64,000 nucleotides of DNA, taken from Pseudomonas faucium. GTDB lineage: Bacteria > Pseudomonadota > Gammaproteobacteria > Pseudomonadales > Pseudomonadaceae. A program made the position numbers and the translations under genes. Where the stretch lies: NCBI RefSeq assembly GCF_021602585.1, contig NZ_BQIP01000004.1:124001-188000 (forward strand). Direction: 5' to 3'. The notes under the pieces were generated by a model. It ran no database searches and had not been told where the DNA came from. It saw nothing but the letters and a program-made list of their open reading frames with translations. This document shows positions 38,852 through 46,704 of this stretch, in pieces. The first letter of the stretch is position 1; each line of letters begins with the position of its first letter.

Positions 38852-38875
38852 AAAGGGCGCTTCGGCGCCCTTTTT
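38852..38875 (+). terminator. Intrinsic terminator of the purine permease gene
   Basis: AAAGGGCGC-TTCG-GCGCCCTTTTT is a tetraloop hairpin with a T tract, 16 bases after the stop. Confidence 0.93.
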
Positions 38876-38912
38876 CATGTGGCACCTTTTGCAGAGGCTT
38901 GGCGAGGGGCGA

Positions 38913-38932
38913 CTGATATTTTTGTCAGGTGC
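38913..38932 (+). promoter_or_regulatory. CTGATATTTTTG element, copy 2
   Basis: CTGATATTTTTGTCAGGTGC lies 66 bases before the orphan RHS-core gene and differs at two of 20 positions from the copy at 14583-14602. CTGA and TCAG form the ends of a 16-base dyad. Confidence 0.6.
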
Positions 38933-38998
38933 AAGGTATAGAGGGGGCTTGATACAAGTCATTCAGCACTCACAGGCGTTATCACCAAGAGGCTGACC

Positions 38999-39742
38999 AT
39001 GCACAATCCGGCCCTCCCCACACGCGCTTATAGCCCTTATGGCCATAGCACGCTGCGCAAAAGCCAGCTGGGCTTCAATGGCGAGTTTCGAGAGGCATTT
39101 ACCGGCCTTTACCTGTTAGGCAACGGGTATCGAGCGTACAGCCCAAGGCTCATGAGGTTCCACAGCCCCGATGCGTTGAGCCCTTTCGACAAAGGGGGAA
39201 TGAACCCCTATGCGTATTGCCTGGGCGACCCAATAAACATGACCGACCCAGAAGGAAAGAGCCCCTTTTTCAAAGGTATCGTCAACACGTTCAGCAATAT
39301 ATTCACACCTGGCGATATTCCAGTTGAGCAGTTCTCTCCCACTCGTAAACGCCTGCACGAGAATGTCGACACGTCCTCACAATGGGGAAAAGTCACAGCG
39401 CTGATCAATGATGCCCTGGGGAGCCATGGGGATAACAGCATTCCGGACTGGAAGGCTGACAGCTATATCACCCGCTCTCAGGATGCGTCCGCCAGCCAGA
39501 GCCCACACAAGAAATTGAGCTTGAGCGAACCGTCTCTTTTCTTCGGATCCAGTTTCGAGTGGGGCAAAGTGGCAAAGGACGCCATTCAACACGGTAACAA
39601 TGAACAGGCAGGGGCTGCATCGGTCGGGGTGGTCTTCAACTCCGCAGGCGGGCTGCTCGCAGGCTCTATAGTTCATTCCGACTACCGAACAGGCCGGATA
39701 CTGCGCGCCCCAGCAGGCCAGCGAACGCGAATTCGACAATAA
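38999..39742 (+). CDS. Orphan RHS repeat-associated core protein with unknown C-terminal tail
   Basis: A 247-residue stand-alone RHS-core protein. Residues 10-86 carry the core signature (AYSPYGH, LGFNGE, GLYLLGNGYRAYSPRLMRFHSPDALSPF, NPYAYCLGDPINMTDPEG) that ends the shell of large RHS/TccC toxins, but no repeat shell precedes it. The remaining 160 residues match nothing I recognise and would occupy the toxin position. Codon use is clearly less GC-rich than in neighbours. There is no signal peptide and no obvious immunity gene, since uraH follows in the opposite direction after 60 bases. Confidence 0.85.
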   Translation: MHNPALPTRAYSPYGHSTLRKSQLGFNGEFREAFTGLYLLGNGYRAYSPRLMRFHSPDALSPFDKGGMNPYAYCLGDPINMTDPEGKSPFFKGIVNTFSNIFTPGDIPVEQFSPTRKRLHENVDTSSQWGKVTALINDALGSHGDNSIPDWKADSYITRSQDASASQSPHKKLSLSEPSLFFGSSFEWGKVAKDAIQHGNNEQAGAASVGVVFNSAGGLLAGSIVHSDYRTGRILRAPAGQRTRIRQ

Positions 39743-39769
39743 AAAAAGCCCGCCAGTGTGAGAGCGGGC
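39740..39769 (-). terminator. Intrinsic terminator of uraH
   Basis: On the minus strand GCCCGC...GCGGGC is followed by a run of seven T, 34 bases after the uraH stop. The T run overlaps the stop codon of the convergent RHS-core gene. Confidence 0.85.
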
Positions 39770-39802
39770 CAAAGGACCTACGAAGATTCTTCTAGCGACC
39801 AA

Positions 39803-40156
39803 CTAGCTTCCGCGATAGGTCGAATAGCTATACGGCGAGATCAGCAGCGGCACGTGGTAGTGCTCCTGCTTCTCGTCGATGCCAAAGCGCAGCACGACAA
39901 CATCCAGAAACGCCGTGTCCGGCAGCTGTACGCCGCGGGCACGGTAATAAGCGCCAGCGCTAAATTGCAGCTGGTAGACACCAGTACGGTAGTCGTCACC
40001 CTGCAGCAGCGGGGCGTCGACACGGCCATCGCTGTTGGTCAGGGCAGTGTTCACCAGCTCCAGTTGCTGGCCTTCGACGCGATACAGCTCGACCTTGATC
40101 GAGCTGCCCGGGCAGCCGTGAGCGGCATCCAGTACGTGTGTGGTCAAACGTCCCAT
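39803..40156 (-). CDS. uraH: 5-hydroxyisourate hydrolase (transthyretin-like)
   Basis: A 117-residue enzyme that hydrolyses 5-hydroxyisourate, the product of urate oxidation, to OHCU. The N-terminal MGRLTTHVLD with the catalytic His, the central Arg region, HYHVPLLISP and the C-terminal YRGS tetrapeptide that defines the family are all present. The ATG at 40156 gives the family start; the longer frame begins at 40177. It is divergent from puuE, and a GntR-type operator sits at its -10. Confidence 0.96.
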   Translation of the reverse strand: MGRLTTHVLDAAHGCPGSSIKVELYRVEGQQLELVNTALTNSDGRVDAPLLQGDDYRTGVYQLQFSAGAYYRARGVQLPDTAFLDVVVLRFGIDEKQEHYHVPLLISPYSYSTYRGS

Positions 40157-40264
40157 TGCTTGTCGCCTCTTGTTCAATCTGTGGGCAAAAAATACACAGC
40201 CATCGCCACGGCAAAGGGCCGACGATGGGCGGGAATGGCGTTATTAAGACATTTCAGCGGCAGA

Positions 40265-40274
40265 TTGTACACAA
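40265..40274. promoter_or_regulatory. GntR-type operator at uraH promoter
   Basis: TTGTACACAA overlaps the minus-strand -10 hexamer TACAAT (40269-40264) that would start the uraH transcript near 40257. Confidence 0.75.
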
Positions 40275-40447
40275 TTTTTTGAGCCCATCCGTCGCACCCC
40301 TCTGTTCACGGCTTTGCGTCGCAAATTCAAGCCCTGCGCACACCCATCTGTCATTAGCTGACCAATCAGGCAGGTTTCTTGCAACCGATTCTCAGGCGAC
40401 AAAAGGGAAGAAATGCGGAAAAACAGGCTTACAAAAGATTTCAGAAG

Positions 40448-40457
40448 TTGTATACAA
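40448..40457. promoter_or_regulatory. GntR-type operator at puuE promoter
   Basis: The perfect palindrome TTGTATACAA overlaps the -10 hexamer TACAAT (40453-40458), with TTACAA (40429-40434) as a possible -35. Transcription would start near 40465. Confidence 0.8.
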
Positions 40458-40531
40458 TCAGCCCATCCGGTGGTGCGACATACCGACGCGGCCCGCCCAC
40501 CCCGCACCAACACACAAGAAGGAAGACTGCA

Positions 40532-41458
40532 GTGAGCGCTGACTACCCTCGCGACCTGATCGGTTACGGCAACAACCCACCTCACCCGCAATGGCCGGGC
40601 AACGCGCGCATCGCGCTGTCGTTCGTGCTCAATTACGAAGAAGGCGGCGAGCGCAACATCCTGCACGGTGACAAAGAGTCCGAAGCCTTCCTCTCCGAGA
40701 TGGTCGCCGCCCAGCCGCTGCAGGGCCAGCGCAACATGAGCATGGAGTCGCTGTACGAATACGGCAGCCGCGCCGGCGTCTGGCGCCTGCTCAAGCTGTT
40801 CAAGGACAGCGGCGTACCGCTGACCGTGTTCGCCGTGGCCATGGCCGCCCAGCGCCACCCCGACGTGATCCGCGCCATGGTCGAAGCCGGCCACGAGATC
40901 TGCAGCCACGGCTACCGCTGGATCGACTACCAGAACATGGACGAGGCCCAGGAGCGCGAGCACATGCTCGAGGCCATCCGCATCCTCACCGAACTGACCG
41001 GCGAGCGCCCGGTGGGCTGGTACACCGGCCGCACCGGCCCGAACACCCGCCGCCTGGTCATGGAAGAAGGCGGTTTCCTGTATGACAGCGACACCTACGA
41101 CGACGACCTGCCCTACTGGGAGCCGAACAACCCGACCGGCAAGCCGCACCTGGTGATCCCCTACACCCTGGACACCAACGACATGCGCTTCACCCAGGTC
41201 CAGGGCTTCAACTGCGGCGAGCAGTTCTTCCAGTACCTCAAGGACGCCTTCGACGTGCTCTACGCCGAGGGTGCCGAGTCGCCAAAAATGCTTTCCATCG
41301 GCCTGCACTGCCGCCTGGTCGGCCGCCCGGCGCGCCTGGCCGCGCTCAAGCGCTTCGTCGACTACGCCAAGAGCCATGAGCAGGTCTGGTTCGCCCGTCG
41401 CGCGGATATCGCCCGCCACTGGCACACCACCCACCCGTACAAGAAAGAGAACGCCTGA
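40532..41458 (+). CDS. puuE: Allantoinase PuuE (polysaccharide-deacetylase fold)
   Basis: A 308-residue NodB-fold enzyme that opens allantoin to allantoate. PuuE-type segments are LSFVLNYEEGGERNILHGD, AGHEICSHGYRWIDYQ, RPVGWYTGRTGPNTRRL and DSDTYDDDLPYW. The GTG at 40532 follows AGAAGGAAG and gives the standard length; the longer frame from 40379 would run through the operator and the -10. The stop overlaps the uraD ATG by one base. Confidence 0.96.
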   Translation: MSADYPRDLIGYGNNPPHPQWPGNARIALSFVLNYEEGGERNILHGDKESEAFLSEMVAAQPLQGQRNMSMESLYEYGSRAGVWRLLKLFKDSGVPLTVFAVAMAAQRHPDVIRAMVEAGHEICSHGYRWIDYQNMDEAQEREHMLEAIRILTELTGERPVGWYTGRTGPNTRRLVMEEGGFLYDSDTYDDDLPYWEPNNPTGKPHLVIPYTLDTNDMRFTQVQGFNCGEQFFQYLKDAFDVLYAEGAESPKMLSIGLHCRLVGRPARLAALKRFVDYAKSHEQVWFARRADIARHWHTTHPYKKENA

Positions 41459-41973
41459 TGACCGCCTTCAAGACCCTCAAGCCATCCACCCTGGGCCGTG
41501 ACGCCTTCGTCAAGGTGTTCGCCGACATCTACGAGCACTCGCCGTGGGTCGCCGAAAAAGCCTATGACCTGGGCCAGCTGGGTGAGCTGGACGAGATCGA
41601 GGCGCTGCACCAGCGCATGAGCGACATCCTGCTCAGCGCCAACCACGCCGACCAGCTGGCGCTGATCAACGCTCACCCGGACCTCGCCGGCAAGGCCGCG
41701 ATCCAGGGCGAGCTGACCGAATCGAGCACCAACGAGCAGGCCGGCGCCGGTATCCACCAGTGCACTGCCGAGGAATTCGCCCGTTTCACCGAACTGAACG
41801 ACGCCTACAAGGCCAAGTTCCAGTTCCCGTTCATCATGGCGGTCAAGGGCAGCAACCGGCACCAGATCCTCGCCGCCTTCGAAAAACGCATCCACAACGA
41901 CGCCGATGCCGAATTCAAGGAAGCCCTGGCGCAGATCAACCTGATCGCCCTGTTCCGCCTGCTGCAGCTGTAA
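41458..41973 (+). CDS. uraD: OHCU decarboxylase
   Basis: A 171-residue 2-oxo-4-hydroxy-4-carboxy-5-ureidoimidazoline decarboxylase, which yields S-allantoin. The catalytic-His segment INAHPDLAGKAA and the C-terminal FIMAVKGSNRHQILAAFEKRIHND are typical. It is translationally coupled to puuE. Only 48 bases separate it from allA, where an allantoicase gene would be expected. Confidence 0.96.
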   Translation: MTAFKTLKPSTLGRDAFVKVFADIYEHSPWVAEKAYDLGQLGELDEIEALHQRMSDILLSANHADQLALINAHPDLAGKAAIQGELTESSTNEQAGAGIHQCTAEEFARFTELNDAYKAKFQFPFIMAVKGSNRHQILAAFEKRIHNDADAEFKEALAQINLIALFRLLQL

Positions 41974-42021
41974 GCAACAGCCGAACCCAAACAGAAAACG
42001 AACAATAGAAGAGATAACCGC

Positions 42022-42525
42022 ATGCGCACCCTGATGATCGAGCCCCTGACCAAAGAAGCCTTCGCCCCTTTCGGAGACGTGATCGAAACCGATGGCAGCG
42101 ACCACTTCATGATCAACAACGGCTCGACCATGCGCTTTCACAAGCTCGCCACGGTCGAGACCGCCGAGCCTGAAGACAACGCCATCATCAGCATCTTCCG
42201 CGCCGACGCGCAGGACATGCCGCTGACCGTGCGCATGCTAGAGCGCCATCCGCTGGGCAGCCAGGCTTTCATCCCGCTGCTCGGCAACCCCTTTCTGATC
42301 GTGGTCGCGCCCGTTGGCGATGCACCTGTATCAGGCTTGGTCCGTGCCTTCCGCAGTAATGGCAGGCAGGGCGTCAATTACCATCGCGGCGTCTGGCACC
42401 ACCCGGTGCTGACGATCGAAAAGCGGGATGATTTCCTGGTGGTTGATCGCAGTGGTTCTGGCAACAACTGCGATGAGCATTACTTCACCGAGGAACAGAT
42501 GCTGATCCTCAATCCCCACCAATAA
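42022..42525 (+). CDS. allA: Ureidoglycolate lyase
   Basis: A 167-residue cupin-like enzyme that splits ureidoglycolate into glyoxylate and urea. The family segments PLTKEAFAPFGDVIE, ERHPLGSQAFIPL, NGRQGVNYHRGVWHHPVL and the closing NCDEHYF are intact. Glyoxylate made here is the substrate of Gcl at 61218. The leader contains AAGAGATAACCGC before the ATG. Confidence 0.95.
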   Translation: MRTLMIEPLTKEAFAPFGDVIETDGSDHFMINNGSTMRFHKLATVETAEPEDNAIISIFRADAQDMPLTVRMLERHPLGSQAFIPLLGNPFLIVVAPVGDAPVSGLVRAFRSNGRQGVNYHRGVWHHPVLTIEKRDDFLVVDRSGSGNNCDEHYFTEEQMLILNPHQ

Positions 42526-42568
42526 GAAAAGGTCAGTCATCAAACGGTGACTGGCAGAGGTACATACT

Positions 42569-43897
42569 GTGGAAGCACACCTTCACGAATGGCTGAACCT
42601 GAGCATTCGCTGGGTTCACATGATCACCGGTGTCGCCTGGATCGGTGCATCGTTCTACTTCGTCTGGCTGGAGAACCACCTGAATCGAAGCAACCCGCGC
42701 GATGGGTTGTCGGGTGATCTCTGGGCGATTCACGGCGGTGGTATCTACCACCTGGAGAAATACAAACTCGCACCCCCGAAAATGCCCGAGAACCTGCACT
42801 GGTTCAAATGGGAAGCCTACTTCACCTGGATGTCCGGTATTGCCCTGCTGTGCGTGGTGTTCTACTGGAACCCCAGCCTGTACCTGCTGGCACCCGGCAG
42901 CACCCTGAGCGGTGCCGAAGGCGTGGCCATCGGTATCGGTTCGCTGATCGCCGGCTGGTTCATCTACGACTTCCTGTGCGACTCGCCGCTGGGCAAGCAC
43001 CCTGCCCTGCTCGGCGCCGTGCTGTTCGTGCTGATCATCGCTGCCTGCTTCGGCTTCAGCCTGGTGTTCAGCGGCCGTGGTGCCTACCTGCACACCGGCG
43101 CGATCATCGGCACCATCATGGTCGGTAACGTGTTCCGCATCATCATGCCGGCCCAGCGCCAGCTGGTGGCGGCGATCGAGAACAACCAGACCCCCGACCC
43201 GGTGCTGCCGGCCAAGGGCCTGCTGCGTTCGCGTCACAACAACTACTTCACCCTGCCGGTGCTGTTCATCATGATCAGCAACCACTTCCCGAGCACCTAC
43301 GGTAGCCAGTACAACTGGCTGATCCTGGCCGGTATCGCAGTAGCCGCGGTTCTGATCCGCCACTACTTCAACACCCGCCACGACAGCAACAAGTACGCCT
43401 GGACCCTGCCTGTGGGCGCGCTGGCGATGATCTGCCTGGCCTACGTCACCGGCCCCAAGCCGATGGCTGTTGCGCCTGAGCAGGCGGCGGCGAAGATCGA
43501 GTACCAACCGCTGCCGGCAACTGCAGTGGGTGGCAAGACCGCTGCCGAGCAACGTGCCGAAGACGCCGCCAAGGCTTCCCAAGCGCCAGCCGCACCCGCA
43601 CAAGCGCCGGCCGAAGCGACCGCGCAGGCTGCTGGTGGCGACTTCGACAAGATCCACAAAGTCATCCAGGAACGCTGCAGTGTGTGCCACTCGTCGAAAC
43701 CGACCAGCCCACTGTTCAGCGCTGCCCCTGCCGGCGTGATGTTCGACACCCCGCAGCAGATCCAGGCCCAGGCCGCGCGCATTCAGGCGCAAGCGGTCGC
43801 CAGCCAGATCATGCCGCTGGGCAACATCACCCAGATGACCACCGAGGAGCGCAAGCTGGTCGGTGACTGGATCGCCAAAGGCGCGCAGGTCAACTGA
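42569..43897 (+). CDS. puuD: Membrane urate oxidase PuuD with C-terminal cytochrome c domain
   Basis: A 442-residue fusion. The N-terminal 300 residues form a DUF989-type membrane domain of about eight helices beginning with SIRWVHMITGVAWIGASFYFVWLENHL; an Ala/Pro/Gln-rich linker leads to a cytochrome c domain with CSVCH near residue 371 and a Met-containing end (MPLGNITQMT). PuuD oxidises urate to 5-hydroxyisourate and passes electrons to respiration rather than to O2. The start is a GTG with AGAGG upstream. Confidence 0.95.
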   Translation: MEAHLHEWLNLSIRWVHMITGVAWIGASFYFVWLENHLNRSNPRDGLSGDLWAIHGGGIYHLEKYKLAPPKMPENLHWFKWEAYFTWMSGIALLCVVFYWNPSLYLLAPGSTLSGAEGVAIGIGSLIAGWFIYDFLCDSPLGKHPALLGAVLFVLIIAACFGFSLVFSGRGAYLHTGAIIGTIMVGNVFRIIMPAQRQLVAAIENNQTPDPVLPAKGLLRSRHNNYFTLPVLFIMISNHFPSTYGSQYNWLILAGIAVAAVLIRHYFNTRHDSNKYAWTLPVGALAMICLAYVTGPKPMAVAPEQAAAKIEYQPLPATAVGGKTAAEQRAEDAAKASQAPAAPAQAPAEATAQAAGGDFDKIHKVIQERCSVCHSSKPTSPLFSAAPAGVMFDTPQQIQAQAARIQAQAVASQIMPLGNITQMTTEERKLVGDWIAKGAQVN

Positions 43898-43931
43898 TAC
43901 ACCTGTCCCGCCGGGGCGTCCGCGCGCCCTG

Positions 43932-43975
43932 GCGGGAGCGGTCTTGCGCCGCGAATGGGCCGGCTTGCCGGCCCA
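43932..43975. repeat. Degenerate REP / hairpin after puuD
   Basis: TGGGCCGGCTTGCCGGCCCA (43956-43975) is a perfect 8-bp stem with a short loop, preceded by GCGGGAGCGGTCTTGCGCC, a decayed REP core. It probably limits readthrough from puuD to the permease gene. Confidence 0.65.
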
Positions 43976-44068
43976 CGCTGCAAGCAACACGCAACAAGCA
44001 AGCATCGAGCGACCAGGCCTTGGCCTGGCGCTTGGATCCGAGAATAAAAACAAAACTCGAGGTGCTGC

Positions 44069-45424
44069 ATGTCCGAGTCACGCAAGGCGTACATTCCAGT
44101 TGCGCCGCCGCGACAGCCCCTGCCCCTGTTCCAACTGATCCTGGTAGGCCTGCAACATGTTCTGTTGATGTACGGAGGCGCGATTGCCGTGCCTTTGATC
44201 ATCGGCCAGGCTGCCGGATTGTCCCGTGAAGAAGTTGCCTTCCTGATCAACGCCGACCTTCTGGTCGCAGGCGTAGCCACCATCATCCAGTCGTTCGGTA
44301 TCGGCCCGGTAGGGATCCGCATGCCGGTGATGATGGGCGCCAGTTTCGCTGCCGTCGGCAGCATGGTGGCCATGGCCGGCATGCCCGGCGTAGGCCTGCA
44401 GGGCATCTTCGGTGCAACCATCGCTGCCGGCTTCTTCGGCATGTTGATTGCGCCGTTCATGTCCAAGGTGGTGCGCTTCTTCCCACCGCTGGTCACCGGT
44501 ACCGTGATTACCTCGATCGGCCTGTCGCTGTTCCCGGTCGCGGTCAACTGGGCCGGTGGTGGCCATGAGGCAGAAGCCTTCGGTTCGCCCATCTACCTGA
44601 TGGTGGCCGGCCTGGTGCTGGCGGTGATCCTGCTGATCAACCGCTTCATGCGCGGTTTCTGGGTCAACGTTTCGGTCCTGGTGGGCATGGGCCTGGGTTA
44701 CATCCTGGCCGGCTCCATCGGCATGGTCGACCTGTCTGGCCTGAACGAGGCGCCGTGGCTGCAAGTGGTGACCCCACTGCACTTCGGCATGCCGACCTTC
44801 AGCCTGGCACCGATCCTGTCGATGTGCCTGGTGGTGGTGATCATCTTCGTCGAGTCCACGGGCATGTTCCTGGCCCTGGGCAAGGTGACTGATCGTGAAG
44901 TCACGCCTGGCATGCTGCGTCGCGGCCTGCTGTGCGATGCCGGTGCGTCGTTCGTCGCCGGTTTTTTCAACACCTTCACCCACTCCTCCTTCGCCCAGAA
45001 CATCGGCCTGGTGCAGATGACCGGGGTACGCTGCCGCTACGTCACCGTGGTCGCCGGCGCACTGCTGATCCTGCTCAGCCTGCTGCCCAAGGCGGCCTTC
45101 CTGATCGCCTCGATCCCGCCTGCGGTACTGGGCGGCGCGTCCATCGCCATGTTCGGCATGGTCACCGCCACCGGGATCAAGATCCTCCAGGAAGCGGACA
45201 TCGGCGACCGTCGCAACCAGCTGCTGGTTGCAGTGAGCGTCGGCTTTGGCCTGATCCCCGTGGTCCGTCCGGAGTTCTTCGCGCAGATGCCCCAGTGGAT
45301 GGAACCCATCACCCACAGCGGCATCGCCATGGCCACGGTCAGTGCCCTGGTGCTGAACGTGCTGTTCAACATCCTCGGCGGTGCCGACCGCGCCGCGCAC
45401 AACGACGCCTGTCACCAGCATTGA
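44069..45424 (+). CDS. uacT: NCS2 nucleobase permease, probable urate/xanthine transporter
   Basis: A 451-residue NCS2 transporter of the UacT/XanP/UraA branch with 12-14 helices. Family landmarks are LQHVLLMYGGAIAVPLI, GASFAAVGSM, the substrate-site FVESTGMFLALG, and the signature FNTFTHSSFAQNIGLVQMTGVRCRYV. Adjacency to puuD and the OmpK porins suggests uptake of urate or xanthine; uracil is less likely from context. No GntR-type operator was found upstream. Confidence 0.9.
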   Translation: MSESRKAYIPVAPPRQPLPLFQLILVGLQHVLLMYGGAIAVPLIIGQAAGLSREEVAFLINADLLVAGVATIIQSFGIGPVGIRMPVMMGASFAAVGSMVAMAGMPGVGLQGIFGATIAAGFFGMLIAPFMSKVVRFFPPLVTGTVITSIGLSLFPVAVNWAGGGHEAEAFGSPIYLMVAGLVLAVILLINRFMRGFWVNVSVLVGMGLGYILAGSIGMVDLSGLNEAPWLQVVTPLHFGMPTFSLAPILSMCLVVVIIFVESTGMFLALGKVTDREVTPGMLRRGLLCDAGASFVAGFFNTFTHSSFAQNIGLVQMTGVRCRYVTVVAGALLILLSLLPKAAFLIASIPPAVLGGASIAMFGMVTATGIKILQEADIGDRRNQLLVAVSVGFGLIPVVRPEFFAQMPQWMEPITHSGIAMATVSALVLNVLFNILGGADRAAHNDACHQH

Positions 45425-45431
45425 GCCTAGC

Positions 45432-45453
45432 GGGGCGGCAGCTTTGCCGCCCC
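45432..45453 (+). terminator. GC hairpin after the urate/xanthine permease
   Basis: GGGGCGGCA-GCTT-TGCCGCCCC forms a 9-bp stem eight bases after the stop, without a T tract. Confidence 0.6.
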
Positions 45454-45564
45454 TGCTCATACCCGCAGTAACCGCTACACCGTCGGCCCGCCGGAATGGG
45501 CTGCTCGGGGCGCCTGCGCGCCGAAAAAACCGCCAACAAAAACAATAAGTCCGGGAATCACAAC

Positions 45565-46350
45565 ATGAAGCGCATCACCTCGTCACTGCTGCTGGGCAGC
45601 AGCCTGCTGGCCACCCTCCCCGCGCACGCAGGCGATTGGCTGCTCTGGCATGGCGAAAGCCTGACCTATCTGTACGGCAAGGATTTCAAGGTCAACCCCG
45701 ACATCCAGCAGACCATCACCTTCGAGCACGCCAACAAATGGAAGTACGGCGACACGTTCCTGTTCATCGACAAGATCTTCTACAACGGCAAGCCCGACCC
45801 GGGCAAAGGCGTGACCACCTACTACGGTGAGTTCAGCCCGCGCCTGTCGTTCGGCAAGATCTTCGACCAGAAGCTGGCCTTCGGCCCGGTCAAGGACGTG
45901 CTGCTGGCGATGACCTACGAACGCGGTGAAGGCGACAACGAGGCCTACCTGATCGGCCCCGGCTTCGACCTGGACATCCCGGGCTTCAACTACTTCACCC
46001 TCAACTTCTATGTGCGCAACACCGAAGGCAGCCGCCCTGGCGACAATGTCTGGCAGATCACCCCTGGCTGGTCGTACACCATCCCGGTGGGCAAGTCCGA
46101 CATTCTGATCGACGGTTACATGGACTGGGTGCCCGACAACGACCAGAACAGCCGCGGCACCTACCACGCCAACCTGCACTTCAACCCACAGGTCAAGTAC
46201 GACCTGGGCAAGGCCCTGAACCTGGGCGCCAAGCAGCTGTACGTGGGCTTCGAGTACAGCTACTGGAAGGACAAGTACGGCATCGACAGCCGCGGCAACC
46301 TGGAAAGCAATCAGAGTGTTGCCAGTGCACTGATCAAGGTGCATTTCTGA
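45565..46350 (+). CDS. Outer membrane nucleoside-channel protein, OmpK/Tsx family, copy 1
   Basis: A 261-residue Tsx/OmpK-type beta barrel. The ATG at 45565 starts a signal peptide (MKRITSSLLLGSSLLATLPAHA, cleavage before GDW). The mature protein has amphipathic beta strands, the family pattern SLTYLYGKDFKVNPDIQQT and ends in Phe (VHF). It follows the NCS2 permease and precedes a close paralogue, so it probably admits purines, nucleosides or urate. Confidence 0.92.
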   Translation: MKRITSSLLLGSSLLATLPAHAGDWLLWHGESLTYLYGKDFKVNPDIQQTITFEHANKWKYGDTFLFIDKIFYNGKPDPGKGVTTYYGEFSPRLSFGKIFDQKLAFGPVKDVLLAMTYERGEGDNEAYLIGPGFDLDIPGFNYFTLNFYVRNTEGSRPGDNVWQITPGWSYTIPVGKSDILIDGYMDWVPDNDQNSRGTYHANLHFNPQVKYDLGKALNLGAKQLYVGFEYSYWKDKYGIDSRGNLESNQSVASALIKVHF

Positions 46351-46704
46351 TAACCTGACCGAACGCACAACTTTGTAACAGCGTGTTCCAAGATGGAGCA
46401 CTTGAGGCCGGGCGCGCAAGCCAGTAATCTGCGCGCCCCCTCGATCAGGGCAGGATGGATTCTGCCTGCGTTTACTGACCGCTCAGTCAATGAATTCGGG
46501 CGGTTGGCCAACGTGTTGCCAGCCTGAAATACCCATTTTCATCCGTTCAGAACGAGTCGAGCAGGACCGTTGCCGCCAACCCGGAAAAGTTGGCGCAGCT
46601 CTTGCCAAACAGCTGTGGCCTATCGAAAAAAGCTGACTCAAAAGACAAGAACAGCGCCTTTACGAGCGCTGACAACAGATCAAAACAAGGGAGCGACACT
46701 CGCA
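46351..46704 (+). promoter_or_regulatory. 354-base gap between the two porin genes
   Basis: No ORF of its own is supported; an in-frame extension of the second porin gene from 46570 lacks a signal peptide and is not believed. The region holds the TGAC-N6-GTCA palindrome at 46476-46489, so the second porin probably has its own promoter, although I could not pick out a convincing -35/-10 pair. Confidence 0.55.
46476..46489. promoter_or_regulatory. TGAC-N6-GTCA palindrome before second porin gene
   Basis: ACTGACCGCTCAGTCA contains TGAC-CGCTCA-GTCA, also readable as ACTGA-N4-TCAGT. It matches the layout of the sites at xdhA and the purine permease and lies 216 bases before the porin start. Confidence 0.6.

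Larger units (their letters stand above)
40157..40531. promoter_or_regulatory. Divergent uraH-puuE control region
   Basis: This 375-base AT-richer gap holds two GntR-type palindromes (40265-40274 and 40448-40457), one at each promoter, and no convincing ORF. An imperfect TGACCAATCAGGCA occurs at 40359-40372 but lacks the right half-site of the TGAC-N6-GTCA motif. Confidence 0.7.

Noticed and set aside
39740-39769. Terminator assigned to the RHS-core gene
   Set aside because: On the plus strand the hairpin is preceded by A's and followed by CAAAGG, with no T run. The T run exists only on the minus strand, for uraH.
40359-40372. TGACCAATCAGGCA as a fifth RutR-like site
   Set aside because: The left half fits, but the right half reads GGCA rather than GTCA.
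42534-42553. CAGTCA-N8-TGACTG dyad before puuD
   Set aside because: The half-sites point the opposite way from the TGAC-N6-GTCA motif, and it lies in transcribed leader between allA and puuD, so a simple hairpin is more likely.
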